Below are positions 16,019 through 24,274 of a stretch of 64,000 nucleotides of DNA, piece by piece. Within the stretch, counting starts at the first letter, position 1. The number at the start of each line of letters is the position of its first letter. Source of the stretch: Acidocella sp. KAb 2-4 (lineage in GTDB: Bacteria; Pseudomonadota; Alphaproteobacteria; Acetobacterales; Acetobacteraceae). Below the pieces are notes generated by a model that saw only the letters and a program-made list of their open reading frames with translations, was not told where the DNA came from and ran no database searches. Both the position numbers and the translations under genes were made by a program. The stretch covers positions 1-64,000 of the forward strand of contig NZ_JAJDJU010000015.1 in NCBI RefSeq assembly GCF_020567705.1, read 5' to 3'.

Positions 16019-16405
16019 ATGACTTCATTGGTACTGGAACTCAGGCAGGGCGAATCGATGATCGTGAATGGGGCGGTGATTCGCTTCAAGACACGCACGC
16101 GCCTGGAGCTGAGCACCCAGGCGCGCTTTCTGTTCGGGCGGCAGATCATGCGCGCCGAGGATGCGACGACCCCGGCCCGGCAGGCCTATTACGCGCTGCA
16201 ACAGGCCTATATCGCGCCCGAGGCCGGGCGCGCGGCGGCGATGGCCTCGGCCCGGGGGCTGGTGGCCGGGCTGCGCGACGCCGCGCCCGAGGCGGCGCGC
16301 CGGGTTTGGGAAGCCCTGCTCGACGCGGTTGGCGAGGATGCTGGATTTAAGGCGCTGAAGCTGGCGCGGGAGCTGATCCGCGCCGAGGCGTTTGCAAACG
16401 TTTAA
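16019..16405 (+). CDS. flbT: Flagellar biosynthesis regulator FlbT
   Basis: 128 residues. LVLELRQGESMIVNGAVIRF and TPARQAYYALQQAYIAPE correspond to the conserved FlbT core. FlbT acts after transcription on flagellin mRNA in alphaproteobacteria. The ATG at 16019 gives the expected length; upstream sequence in frame looks non-coding. No other flagellar gene is in the window. The stop overlaps the LOG gene stop tail to tail. Confidence 0.85.
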   Translation: MTSLVLELRQGESMIVNGAVIRFKTRTRLELSTQARFLFGRQIMRAEDATTPARQAYYALQQAYIAPEAGRAAAMASARGLVAGLRDAAPEAARRVWEALLDAVGEDAGFKALKLARELIRAEAFANV

Positions 16406-16956
16406 GCCGCGCGCAGCTCTTCCAGCCGCCGCAGCAGGGCGGGCACATCCGCCACCACCTCAAACAAATCGCGCACACTCGCGCGCGCGAAGCCGCGGGC
16501 AATGGTCTGCTCGATCATCGCCACGAAGGGCTGCGCCCAGCCGAGGATATCGACCAGCAGGATCGGCTTGCTGTGCTGCTCGAGCTGCTTCCAGGTCAAA
16601 ATCTCCATGGTCTCGTCATAAGTGCCGAGGCCGCCCGGCATCACCACGAAGGCATTGGCCAGCGCGAACATCCGGCGCTTGCGGGTGTGCATCGAGTCGG
16701 TGACGATGAGTTCCGACAGGCCGTGATACTCCACCTCGCGCTTGCGCAGGAAATCCGGGATGATGCCGGTGACATGCGCGCCCGCCGTGAGGGCGGCGGC
16801 GGCGGTCACGCCCATCAGCCCGACATTGCCCCCGCCGAACACCAGATTGATGCCGCGCTCCCCCAGGCCGTGGCCGAGATCCTGCGCCGCCTGGCCATAA
16901 AGCGGGTCGGCCCCCGGAGAGGAGCCGCAAAACACGGTGACGGAAAAACTACCCAT
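16402..16956 (-). CDS. TIGR00730/LOG family Rossmann-fold protein
   Basis: 184 residues. SVTVFCGSSPG, FGGGNVGLMG, MHTRKRRMFALANAFVVMPGG (split at 20) and PGGLGTYDE with TWKQLEQHSKPI match the LOG (Lonely Guy) family. These enzymes hydrolyse nucleoside 5'-monophosphates to base and ribose 5-phosphate, classically in cytokinin activation. The role in this bacterium is probably nucleotide turnover. Confidence 0.92.
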   Translation of the reverse strand: MGSFSVTVFCGSSPGADPLYGQAAQDLGHGLGERGINLVFGGGNVGLMGVTAAAALTAGAHVTGIIPDFLRKREVEYHGLSELIVTDSMHTRKRRMFALANAFVVMPGGLGTYDETMEILTWKQLEQHSKPILLVDILGWAQPFVAMIEQTIARGFARASVRDLFEVVADVPALLRRLEELRAA

Positions 16957-17009
16957 AAAGCTCTGCCTCGCTTCCAGTTCCGGCCTGTTCGTGGCAGGCT
17001 AGGGCCGAC

Positions 17010-17978
17010 ATGGCAAGCAATGAGCAAGCCCCGAAGCGGGGCAACAAGGCAAAGATCATCGCCGTCGCCGTGCTCGGCACGCTGGCGCTGCTGGATGTTG
17101 GCGTGTTGCTGATGCTGCGCCACGGCATGCGCACGCCACCGCCGCCCGTGCCCGCGACCGCGCCGCCCGCCGCCGCGCCCGCCGCCCCGGTGAGCACCGC
17201 GACTCCGCCGGAATTCGACGTGGTGCGCGTGGACACCCAGGGCAACGCGGTGATCGCAGGGCGGGCCGCGCCGGGCGCGGTGGTGACGGTGCTCGACAAC
17301 AACAAGACCCTCGGCGCCGCCACGGCTGATGCGCAGGGCGCCTTTGTGCTGGTGCCGCCAGCGCCACTGGCGCCGGGTGTGCACGACATCACCCTTTCGG
17401 AGGTGCCGCCGGGCGGCGTGGCCGTGGCCGGCGATCAGCACGCCGTGGTCAATGTGCCGGGCAATGGCGGGCAGGTGCTCACCGTGCTCTCCGGCCCCAC
17501 CGGCAGCACGGTGCTGACCGGGCAGGGGCCGCAGGCCGGGCAACTCGCCATGGGCGCGGTGGATTACGACACGTCGGGCCACGCCATTTTCTCGGGCACC
17601 GCCCCAGCCGGGGCGATGGTGCAACTCAGCCTCGGCGGCGCGGTCATCGGCCAGACCAAGGCCGACGCCCAGGGGCGGTGGCATTTGAGCGCGCCGGTGC
17701 CCGCCGCGCCGGGCATGTTGAGCCTGAGCGCCACCACCGCCGATGGCCAGGCGCTGGGGCCGGTGAGCGCGCCCTTCGCGCCCGAGACGTTGGCCAATGC
17801 CCTGGCCGACGGGCATGTGGTGATCTCGCCCGGCGATAATTTGTGGCTGATCGCCCGCCATGTTTATGGCCACGGCATTATGTATACGCTGATCTACTCG
17901 GCCAATGCCGGCCAGATCCACAACCCCAACCTGATCTTCCCCGGCCAGAATTTCGTTCTGCCCAAACCCAAGAGCTGA
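17010..17978 (+). CDS. Membrane-anchored LysM-domain protein
   Basis: 322 residues. A basic cytoplasmic start is followed by one membrane segment (about 15-36), a Pro/Ala linker (about 40-65), and two Ig/Big-like beta domains (near 68-150 and 185-260). A LysM domain follows at about 268-320 (VISPGDNLWLIARHVYG...NPNLIFPGQNFVLP). It is probably a periplasmic protein binding peptidoglycan. The psd gene follows after 5 nt, so they may share a transcript. Confidence 0.88.
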   Translation: MASNEQAPKRGNKAKIIAVAVLGTLALLDVGVLLMLRHGMRTPPPPVPATAPPAAAPAAPVSTATPPEFDVVRVDTQGNAVIAGRAAPGAVVTVLDNNKTLGAATADAQGAFVLVPPAPLAPGVHDITLSEVPPGGVAVAGDQHAVVNVPGNGGQVLTVLSGPTGSTVLTGQGPQAGQLAMGAVDYDTSGHAIFSGTAPAGAMVQLSLGGAVIGQTKADAQGRWHLSAPVPAAPGMLSLSATTADGQALGPVSAPFAPETLANALADGHVVISPGDNLWLIARHVYGHGIMYTLIYSANAGQIHNPNLIFPGQNFVLPKPKS

Positions 17979-17983
17979 GAACC

Positions 17984-18661
17984 ATGCATATCATTCAAAG
18001 CGTGCAGTCGGTGCTGAGCCCGCCGCACAAGGCTGGCTACCCGTTCATCGTCGGCGGCATCGTCGTGGCGCTGCTGGGGCTGCTGTTTTGGCACCCGCTG
18101 GCGTGGCTGGGGCTGCTGTTCACCATCTTCTGCCTGTATTTCTTCCGCGACCCCGAGCGCGTGGCGCCGCCGCGCGACAATGTGTTCCTCGCCCCCGCCG
18201 ACGGGCTGGTGGTGAGCATCGAGGAGGCCGTGCCCCCGGCCGAGCTGGGGCTGGGCGAGGCCAAGCGCATGCGCATCGCCACCTTCCTCTCGGTGCTGGA
18301 CGTGCATGTGAACCGCGCGCCGATCGCCGCCACGGTGGAGAAGATCGCCTATCACCCCGGCCTGTTCCTCAACGCCGCGGCCGATAAGGCGAGCGACGAC
18401 AATGAGCGCAATTCGCTGCTGCTGCGCCTGGCCAATGGCCAGCAGGCGGTGGTGGTGCAGATCGCCGGGCTGATCGCGCGGCGGATTTTGTGCGAGGCGC
18501 ATGAGGGCCAGAGCCTGAGCGCCGGGCAGCGTTTCGGCATCATCCGCTTCGGCAGCCGCACCGATCTCTATTTGCCGGAAGGCTGCGCGCCGCTGGTGGC
18601 GGTGGGGCAGCGCATGATCGGCGGCGAGACCGTGATGGCCGAGCTGCCCGTCGCGCCATGA
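17984..18661 (+). CDS. psd: Phosphatidylserine decarboxylase (short PSD-A type)
   Basis: 225 residues. It has two membrane segments near 20-55, APADGLVVSIEE, FLSVLDVHVNRAPI and the autocatalytic site RFGSR, where cleavage at Gly-Ser makes the pyruvoyl group. It turns phosphatidylserine into phosphatidylethanolamine. The next gene, pssA, makes its substrate and overlaps it by 4 nt (ATGA). The ATG at 17984 gives the family's normal start. Confidence 0.95.
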   Translation: MHIIQSVQSVLSPPHKAGYPFIVGGIVVALLGLLFWHPLAWLGLLFTIFCLYFFRDPERVAPPRDNVFLAPADGLVVSIEEAVPPAELGLGEAKRMRIATFLSVLDVHVNRAPIAATVEKIAYHPGLFLNAAADKASDDNERNSLLLRLANGQQAVVVQIAGLIARRILCEAHEGQSLSAGQRFGIIRFGSRTDLYLPEGCAPLVAVGQRMIGGETVMAELPVAP

Positions 18662-19506
18662 TCGACGCGCGCCGCCGCCGCCGGCTGCCCCGCCGGCAGC
18701 GTTTTTCCGGGCAGAGCTTCAACCGCATGCTGCCCAATCTGATGACGCTGCTGGGGCTGTGCATCGGGCTGTCGGCCATCCGGCTGGGGATGCAGGACCG
18801 CTATGGCGCGGCGGTGATCGCCATTGCCGTGTCGATGGTGATCGACGGGCTGGATGGGCGGCTGGCGCGGATGCTCAAGGCCACGTCGCGCTTCGGCGCG
18901 GAGCTGGACAGCCTCTCGGATTTTCTGTGCTTCGGCGTCGCCCCGGCGCTGATTATTTATATGTGGTCGCTCGACGCGCTGGGGGCGATCGGCTTCCTGC
19001 CGCCGCTGATGTATGCCGCCGCCATGGCGCTGCGCCTCGCGCGCTTCAACGCGGCGCTCGATTCGGCGCCGAAAGCCGCCTTCGCCTATAATTTCTTCAC
19101 CGGCGTGCCGGCCCCGGCCGGGGCGGCGCTGGCGCTGTTTCCGCTCTTCGTGGGGCTGGAGGCCGATGAGCTGGGCATGAACTGGCTGCACGAGTTGGCG
19201 GCGTTTCCGCTGTTCACCGGCGTGGCGCTGGTGGTGGTGGCGGGGCTGAGCGTGTCCACCCTGCCGGTCTGGAGTTTCAAGAACTTCAAGATCCCCACCG
19301 CGGGGATGTTGCCGATGCTGCTCGGCGTGGTGGTGCTGGCGGCGCTGATCTTCGCCGACCCGTATCTGGCCGGGGCGTTGTTCGGGCTGGCCTATATGGT
19401 GATGCTGCCCTTCAGCCTGCGCAGCTACCGCAAGCTGGCGCGTCAGGCCGAGGAGCGCCGCGCCGCCGCCGAGGATGTGCCGGAAGCCGAGCCGGAGACG
19501 CCATAG
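18658..19506 (+). CDS. pssA: CDP-diacylglycerol-serine O-phosphatidyltransferase
   Basis: 282 residues, a polytopic membrane enzyme. The CDP-alcohol phosphotransferase motif DG-x2-AR-x8-G-x3-D-x3-D is complete around residues 62-84 (IDGLDGRLARM ... FGAELDSLSD). It condenses CDP-diacylglycerol with serine. Coupled to psd, giving a two-step PE pathway in one operon. An Arg-rich N-terminal stretch precedes the first membrane segment. Confidence 0.95.
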   Translation: MIDARRRRRLPRRQRFSGQSFNRMLPNLMTLLGLCIGLSAIRLGMQDRYGAAVIAIAVSMVIDGLDGRLARMLKATSRFGAELDSLSDFLCFGVAPALIIYMWSLDALGAIGFLPPLMYAAAMALRLARFNAALDSAPKAAFAYNFFTGVPAPAGAALALFPLFVGLEADELGMNWLHELAAFPLFTGVALVVVAGLSVSTLPVWSFKNFKIPTAGMLPMLLGVVVLAALIFADPYLAGALFGLAYMVMLPFSLRSYRKLARQAEERRAAAEDVPEAEPETP

Positions 19507-19519
19507 CCGGGCTTGGCGT

Positions 19520-19759
19520 TTATTCCTCCACGTCCACATCCGGGCGGTCGATGCCGAGCACATGCTCGGTGTGCCATTTGCCGTCTGGCGTCTGATATTC
19601 GATGTTAGTGGTCTCGCCAGGCACGCGCTGCTCATCCGCCGCCCGCCGCGCGGCTTTCAGCGCCGCATCGTGGGTCCGGAACGTCTCGGAAAACGCGCCG
19701 TTCAGCGTGTAGGCCCAGCCACCGTCATGCGGCACGATTTTGTAATGGATGTTGCTCAT
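19520..19759 (-). CDS. DUF2188 domain protein
   Basis: 79 residues. HYKIVPHDGGWAYTLNG, FRTHDAALKAARRAADEQ and a closing WHTEHVLGID fit the small DUF2188 fold, whose function is not known. It is convergent with pssA. An AGGAGGG ribosome site (on the minus strand) lies just before the ATG. Confidence 0.8.
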   Translation of the reverse strand: MSNIHYKIVPHDGGWAYTLNGAFSETFRTHDAALKAARRAADEQRVPGETTNIEYQTPDGKWHTEHVLGIDRPDVDVEE

Positions 19760-19899
19760 ATCGGCCCTCCTGTTTTTGGTAATATACGCCGCCGCGGGCG
19801 CGCCGCAATCGTTGCGCCGCGTGCCCGGACCTCGACGCTGGGGCGCGCGGCGCGTATGGTCCGCCCCCGAATGAACGCGGGCATCGGGAATTGGTTGCT

Positions 19900-20577
19900 A
19901 TGAATATCGCCATGATCGTCGCGGCGGGGCGGGGCTACAGGCTCGGCGGGCCGCTGCCCAAGCAATATCTGCCGCTGGCGGGGCAGCCGATTTTGCGGCG
20001 CACGATCTCCGCCCTGGCCGCGCATCGGGAGATCGACGCCGTGCAGGTGCTGATCCACCCGGACGACGCCGCGCTCTATGAGGAGGCCGTGAAGGGGTTG
20101 GAGAAGCTGCGCCCGGTGCTGTTCGGCGGCGCCACGCGGCAGGATTCGGCGCGGCTGGGGCTGGAGGGCATTGCCGGGCTGCAACCGGGCAAGGTGCTGA
20201 TCCATGACGCTGTGCGCCCGTTCATCGCGCCAGAGACGATCAGCGCCGTGCTCGCGGCGCTGGAGCGCGTGCCCGCCGTGATCGTGGGCGTGCCGCTCGC
20301 GGACACCCTCAAGCGCGTGCAGGATGGCGTGGTCACCGCCACCGTGGACCGCGCCGGGCTGTGGCGGGCGCAGACGCCGCAAGGCTTCCGCTATGCCGAG
20401 ATTTTGGCCGCGCACCGCCACGCGGTGGTGAGCGCGCCGGAGACCGAGTTCACCGATGACGCGATGATCGCCGAGCATGCCGGGATGCGTGTGGAGATGG
20501 TCGCCGGCACCGAGGATAATTTCAAGATCACCACGGCCAGCGATCTCGCCCGCGCGGAGTTCATGCTGCGCGGATAA
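19900..20577 (+). CDS. ispD: 2-C-methyl-D-erythritol 4-phosphate cytidylyltransferase
   Basis: 225 residues, MEP-pathway enzyme joining CTP and MEP. The signature MIVAAGRGYRLGGPLPKQYLPL splits into the GRG-x-R and PKQY motifs; RQDSARLGLE, IHDAVRPF and TPQGFRY are also present. The ATG at 19900 was preferred; TTG 19891 is three codons upstream. In many alphaproteobacteria IspD is fused to IspF; here the frame ends after IspD and no IspF follows. Confidence 0.95.
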   Translation: MNIAMIVAAGRGYRLGGPLPKQYLPLAGQPILRRTISALAAHREIDAVQVLIHPDDAALYEEAVKGLEKLRPVLFGGATRQDSARLGLEGIAGLQPGKVLIHDAVRPFIAPETISAVLAALERVPAVIVGVPLADTLKRVQDGVVTATVDRAGLWRAQTPQGFRYAEILAAHRHAVVSAPETEFTDDAMIAEHAGMRVEMVAGTEDNFKITTASDLARAEFMLRG

Positions 20578-20612
20578 AAAGGGCGTGTTAGGCTGCGGGC
20601 AGGAGGAGTTTC

Positions 20613-21308
20613 ATGTCCCGCACCGCTTCCATCGCCTTGCTGCTGGCTTTGGCCGCCAGCCCCGCCGTGGCGCAGACGGCGCTGAGAATCGGCGCCACCG
20701 GCGAGGCCCCGGCCGCGCCGGATGAGGCGGTGGCGGCACTCACCGCGCAGGCCACGGGGCCGGATGCCGCCAGCGTGCAGGCCAAGGTGAACGCCATGAT
20801 GGCCAAGGCCCTGGCGGCCTCCCGCGTCGTGCCCGGCGTGGTGGCCACCACTGGCAGCTACGACGCCGAACCGCAGACGCTGGACACGCAGCCGCCGAAA
20901 ACCGTGTATCAGGCCAGCCAGCCGCTGAACCTGGTGCTGCCCGCCAAGGATGGCCTGCCGCCCGCAGCCTTCACCGATCTGCTGGGGCGGTTGCAGCAGC
21001 AGGGGTTGCTGCTGAATGATCTCGGCGGCGATCTCTCGCCCCAGGCGCGCCAAGCGGCGCAGCAACAGGCGGTGCTGGCGGCGCTGGCGCAGATCCAGGC
21101 CCAGGCCGCGGCGGTGGCCGCGCAATTGCACGAGCGGATGGGCGATGTGAAGACGCTGAACGTGAACGCCGCCCCCGCGCCAGGGCCGCAGCCGCTGATG
21201 GCGATGCGGGCCATGGCCGCGCCCGCGCCGGTTTCGGCGCCGGGCAATATCAGCGTAACGGCGGATGTGACCGCCGAGGTGGAGCTTACGCCGCTGTCGG
21301 CACCCTGA
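20613..21308 (+). CDS. SIMPL (DUF541) domain secreted protein
   Basis: 231 residues with a signal peptide (cleavage near AVAQ, about 21). The start of the mature part, LRIGATGEAPAAPDEAV, is the usual opening of SIMPL proteins, periplasmic or surface proteins of poorly known function. YQASQPLNLVL and a second domain ending VTADVTAEVEL complete the fold. It ends overlapping the L,D-transpeptidase gene tail to tail. Confidence 0.85.
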   Translation: MSRTASIALLLALAASPAVAQTALRIGATGEAPAAPDEAVAALTAQATGPDAASVQAKVNAMMAKALAASRVVPGVVATTGSYDAEPQTLDTQPPKTVYQASQPLNLVLPAKDGLPPAAFTDLLGRLQQQGLLLNDLGGDLSPQARQAAQQQAVLAALAQIQAQAAAVAAQLHERMGDVKTLNVNAAPAPGPQPLMAMRAMAAPAPVSAPGNISVTADVTAEVELTPLSAP

Positions 21309-21789
21309 TCGCGCTCAGCCCCGCGCGCAGCGCCGCCAGCAGATCGGGCAGCGCCAGCGCCACGCAGCCCGCCGTGGGCGCGTAATCGGGCGTGGCGACG
21401 TGGAAGAAGATGGCCGAGCCGCGCCCCGGCGTGACCGGAGCGAGGTTCCAGTTCAGCACGCCGATCACGTCATACACATGGTCGGCGCGCCAGAGCTCCT
21501 CGTGGCTGGCCGGGTAGGGCAGGCGCACAGGGCGGTTATAGGCGGCATCAGCGGGGTCGTCGCACCAGCCATCTTGCGGGCCGATCGGCTCCAGCGGCAC
21601 GGCGCAGGCGGGCGGGGGCAGGCGGTCGGCGCGGTAGAGCACGCGCACCAGCTTCAGCCGCCCGGCCGGGGTGGCGCCGTCGCCCTCGCGCTTGGCGGCG
21701 GCTGGGGTGATGCCCGTGCGCCCATGCGCGGCCCGCAGGCTCAGCCCGGCGCCGCGCAGCACCTGGCCGTCGAGCGCGAATTCAACCAA
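21286..21789 (-). CDS. L,D-transpeptidase family (YkuD) protein
   Basis: 167 residues from the inferred start. HGRTGITPAAAKREGDGATP opens the YkuD-like fold, and FFHVATPDYAPTAGCVAL carries the His...Gly-Cys active site. Such enzymes cross-link peptidoglycan or attach proteins to it; the lack of a signal peptide here is odd. The frame has no ATG near the expected start; the TTG at 21789 overlaps the end of ribA and is the best start. A longer ATG start (21858) would lie inside ribA. Confidence 0.85.
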   Translation of the reverse strand: MVEFALDGQVLRGAGLSLRAAHGRTGITPAAAKREGDGATPAGRLKLVRVLYRADRLPPPACAVPLEPIGPQDGWCDDPADAAYNRPVRLPYPASHEELWRADHVYDVIGVLNWNLAPVTPGRGSAIFFHVATPDYAPTAGCVALALPDLLAALRAGLSAIRVPTAA

Positions 21790-22903
21790 TGAGGTGCCCG
21801 AAGCGTTTCGCCTTGGTCTCCAGATAGGCATCGTTGATGCCGTTGGGCGCGAATTCATGCGCCACGCGCGCGACGATCTCGATGCCGCAGGCGGCGAGGC
21901 CCTTCACCTTCTCGGGGTTGTTGGTAAGCAGGCGGATCTTGTGGATACCCAGCGCCTCCAGCATGGAGGCGGCGATGTGGAAATTGCGCTCGTCCGCCTG
22001 CCAGCCCAGCGCGCGGTTGGCGTCCACCGTGTCGAGCCCGCGGTCTTGCAGTGTGTAGGCGCGCAGCTTGTTGATCAACCCGATGCCGCGCCCCTCCTGC
22101 GCCAGATACAGCACCGCGCCCGCGCCCTCCTGCGCCATGCGCGCGATGGCGCCTTGCAGCTGCGGCCCGCAATCGCAGCGCAGGCTGCCGAGCAAATCGC
22201 CGGTGAAGCATTCTGAATGGATGCGCACCAGCGGCGCCTCCTGATCCTCGGGGTGGCCGACCAGGATCGCCATGTGTTCGATACCCTGGTCCTGCGCGCG
22301 GAAGGCGATCAGGCGGGCGTCGCGCGCGGCATCCAGCGGCACCGCGACCTCGGCGACCTTGGTGAGCGAGGCGGCGAGGTTGAGCGGGTAGGCGAGCAGG
22401 TCGGCGGCGGGGACCGAAAGCAGGTCCGCCCCGGCCTTCTGGCTCGCCCAGCCGGGTTTCACCGGGGCCGCGACCATGGCCGGCAGCAGCCGCGCGAGCT
22501 TGCCCAGGGCCAGCGCCGCCGCCGCCGCGTCCGGCGCCTCGGTGGTCTCGAAGGTCGGCAGGATCTGCTCCAGCGTCGGGTCGGCGGCGCGCTTCAGCGT
22601 CTCGGCGTCGATCAGCGGGCGGTGCAGCTTGAGCGCGATCGCGGGGGCGGTGTCCGCCACCTCGTGTTGCAGCACGGCGGCGGCGCGGGACGGGCTGAGC
22701 AGCAGCACGGCCGGCCCGGTGGAGAGCGTGTCGATCAGGCGCAGCCCCTCGGCGCCCACCGTCTCGGCCGGGACGATGATAAGCGGGTGGCGCGCGGCCA
22801 GCACCACGGGCACGCCGCGGCGGGCGTCGGCAATGGCCCGGTGCACGGCCCTCGTGCGCGGGGTGCCGAGCCTAGCCCCCGCTTCATGCGCGATATGTGT
22901 CAT
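21782..22903 (-). CDS. ribA: GTP cyclohydrolase II with N-terminal RibB-like domain
   Basis: 373 residues. The C-terminal half is typical RibA: RIHSECFTGDLLGSLRCDCG (zinc cysteines), YLAQEGRGIGL, DTVDANRALG, LTNNPEKV. It opens GTP in riboflavin synthesis. The first 165 residues resemble a degraded DHBP synthase (RibB) in length and position, but the acidic RibB active-site motifs are not seen, so one activity is expected. The ATG at 22903 is divergent from the response regulator. Confidence 0.92.
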   Translation of the reverse strand: MTHIAHEAGARLGTPRTRAVHRAIADARRGVPVVLAARHPLIIVPAETVGAEGLRLIDTLSTGPAVLLLSPSRAAAVLQHEVADTAPAIALKLHRPLIDAETLKRAADPTLEQILPTFETTEAPDAAAAALALGKLARLLPAMVAAPVKPGWASQKAGADLLSVPAADLLAYPLNLAASLTKVAEVAVPLDAARDARLIAFRAQDQGIEHMAILVGHPEDQEAPLVRIHSECFTGDLLGSLRCDCGPQLQGAIARMAQEGAGAVLYLAQEGRGIGLINKLRAYTLQDRGLDTVDANRALGWQADERNFHIAASMLEALGIHKIRLLTNNPEKVKGLAACGIEIVARVAHEFAPNGINDAYLETKAKRFGHLIG

Positions 22904-22999
22904 CGCCCAACACATAGGGTGCGCTGGGGCCGATGGCCAGAGAGGCTTACAGAAACCTGGAAATTCTGTATGGTGCGACGATATAAGAAGGAGGTTCAC

Positions 23000-23692
23000 A
23001 TGTCTGGCCAGCGCCCGATTTTGGTGGTGGATGACGATGATGCCCTGCGCACCGCGCTGATCGAGCAGCTGGAGCTGGATGGGGAGTTCGCGCCCGATCA
23101 GGCGAACTGCCTGGCGGCGGCGGAAGCCAAGCTCGATGGCGCCGGGGCGCGCTATGACGCGCTGCTGCTCGATGTCAGCCTGCCCGATGGCGACGGGCGT
23201 GATTTCTGCCGCCGCCTGCGCGATCGCGGGGTGAAGGCGCCGATCATCATGCTCACCGGCGCGGCCGAGGAGACTGACGTGGTGCGCGGCCTCGATTCCG
23301 GCGCCAACGACTATATCGCCAAGCCGTTCCGGCTGAACGAGCTGCTCGCCCGGCTGCGCGCGCAGCTGAGGAGTTTCGAGACCTCGGAGGACGCGGTCTT
23401 CACCATCGGGCCGTATACGTTCCACCCGGCCATGCGCCAGCTCATCGACGCCAAGGGCAAGCGCATCCGCCTCACCGACAAGGAAACCGCGATCCTGAAA
23501 TATCTCTACCGCGCCGAGGGCAAGCCGACCTCCCGCCAAGTGCTGCTGAACGAGGTGTGGGGCTATAATTCGGCGGTGACGACGCATACGCTGGAGACGC
23601 ATATCTACCGGCTGCGGCAGAAGATCGAGCCGGACCCATCGTCGTCGCGCCTGCTGGTGACCGAGAGTGGCGGTTACCGGCTGAACCCCTGA
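23000..23692 (+). CDS. OmpR/PhoB-type response regulator
   Basis: 230 residues. The receiver domain (1-120) has the acidic pocket DDDD at 11-14, phosphoacceptor Asp58, Thr86 and Lys108 in YIAKPF. A winged-helix DNA-binding domain follows, with LTDKETAILKYLYR, NEVWGYNSAVTTHTLETHI and RLRQKIEPDP. No sensor kinase gene is adjacent, so it is an orphan here. The ATG at 23000 has a strong AAGGAGG site. Confidence 0.93.
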   Translation: MSGQRPILVVDDDDALRTALIEQLELDGEFAPDQANCLAAAEAKLDGAGARYDALLLDVSLPDGDGRDFCRRLRDRGVKAPIIMLTGAAEETDVVRGLDSGANDYIAKPFRLNELLARLRAQLRSFETSEDAVFTIGPYTFHPAMRQLIDAKGKRIRLTDKETAILKYLYRAEGKPTSRQVLLNEVWGYNSAVTTHTLETHIYRLRQKIEPDPSSSRLLVTESGGYRLNP

Positions 23693-23714
23693 CGGGCTGG
23701 CCTCTGGCTGGGCG

Positions 23715-24269
23715 TCAGCGGCGGGTCTCCAGGGCTGCTGCGGCGGCGCAGCGCTCGAACACGTCTAGCGCGTCGAAGGCGCGCGAGCGCCCGTCGGGCG
23801 GCAAATGCAGGCTGACCCCGCCGCCATATTCCACCGCGCCCTGGATCATCAGATTATCCGCGAGGCCGAAATCCTCCACCTCGATTCCGGGCAGCGGGTC
23901 GGGGCTGGCGCGCATCTGCGCGCGCGAGCGCGCGCCGAAATCCTCGGCGGTGTTGGAATAGCCGAAAGCGGGGCGCCCCTGGCCGAGAAACCAGCCAAGC
24001 TCGACCAGCGTGCCGGCATCGGCCGAGGCGCCGCGGAAGGGGGTAAGATTGGCGATGATCAGGTCGCAGCCCTGCATCATGGCGATGTCGTCGAGATAGA
24101 TCCGCCGCCACAGCACCGCGGCGGGCAGCGAGAAATCAAGCTCCGGATTATAGGGCGAGATGCCGATGAGGCCGTGCCGGGCGCAAATGGTGCGCTTGGC
24201 CTCGGCCTGTGCGGCGGCGTTGGGCAGGAACACGTCCGGTCCGGCGAGATAGGCTTTGAGGGCGGGCAT
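23715..24269 (-). CDS. Nucleoside 2-deoxyribosyltransferase
   Basis: 184 residues. KAYLAGPDVFLP at the start, the acidic DFSLPA and YLDDIAMMQGCDLIIANLTPFRG, then SADAGTLVELGWFLGQGRP carrying the catalytic Glu and ending PAFGYSN, are typical. It swaps bases on deoxyribonucleosides in salvage. It lies 5 nt after the unknown gene upstream, suggesting co-transcription. Confidence 0.9.
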   Translation of the reverse strand: MPALKAYLAGPDVFLPNAAAQAEAKRTICARHGLIGISPYNPELDFSLPAAVLWRRIYLDDIAMMQGCDLIIANLTPFRGASADAGTLVELGWFLGQGRPAFGYSNTAEDFGARSRAQMRASPDPLPGIEVEDFGLADNLMIQGAVEYGGGVSLHLPPDGRSRAFDALDVFERCAAAAALETRR

Positions 24270-24274
24270 GGCGG

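Noticed and set aside
22217-22999. Long N-terminal extension of the response regulator
   Set aside because: It is antisense to ribA; the strong AAGGAGG site before the ATG at 23000 decides the start.
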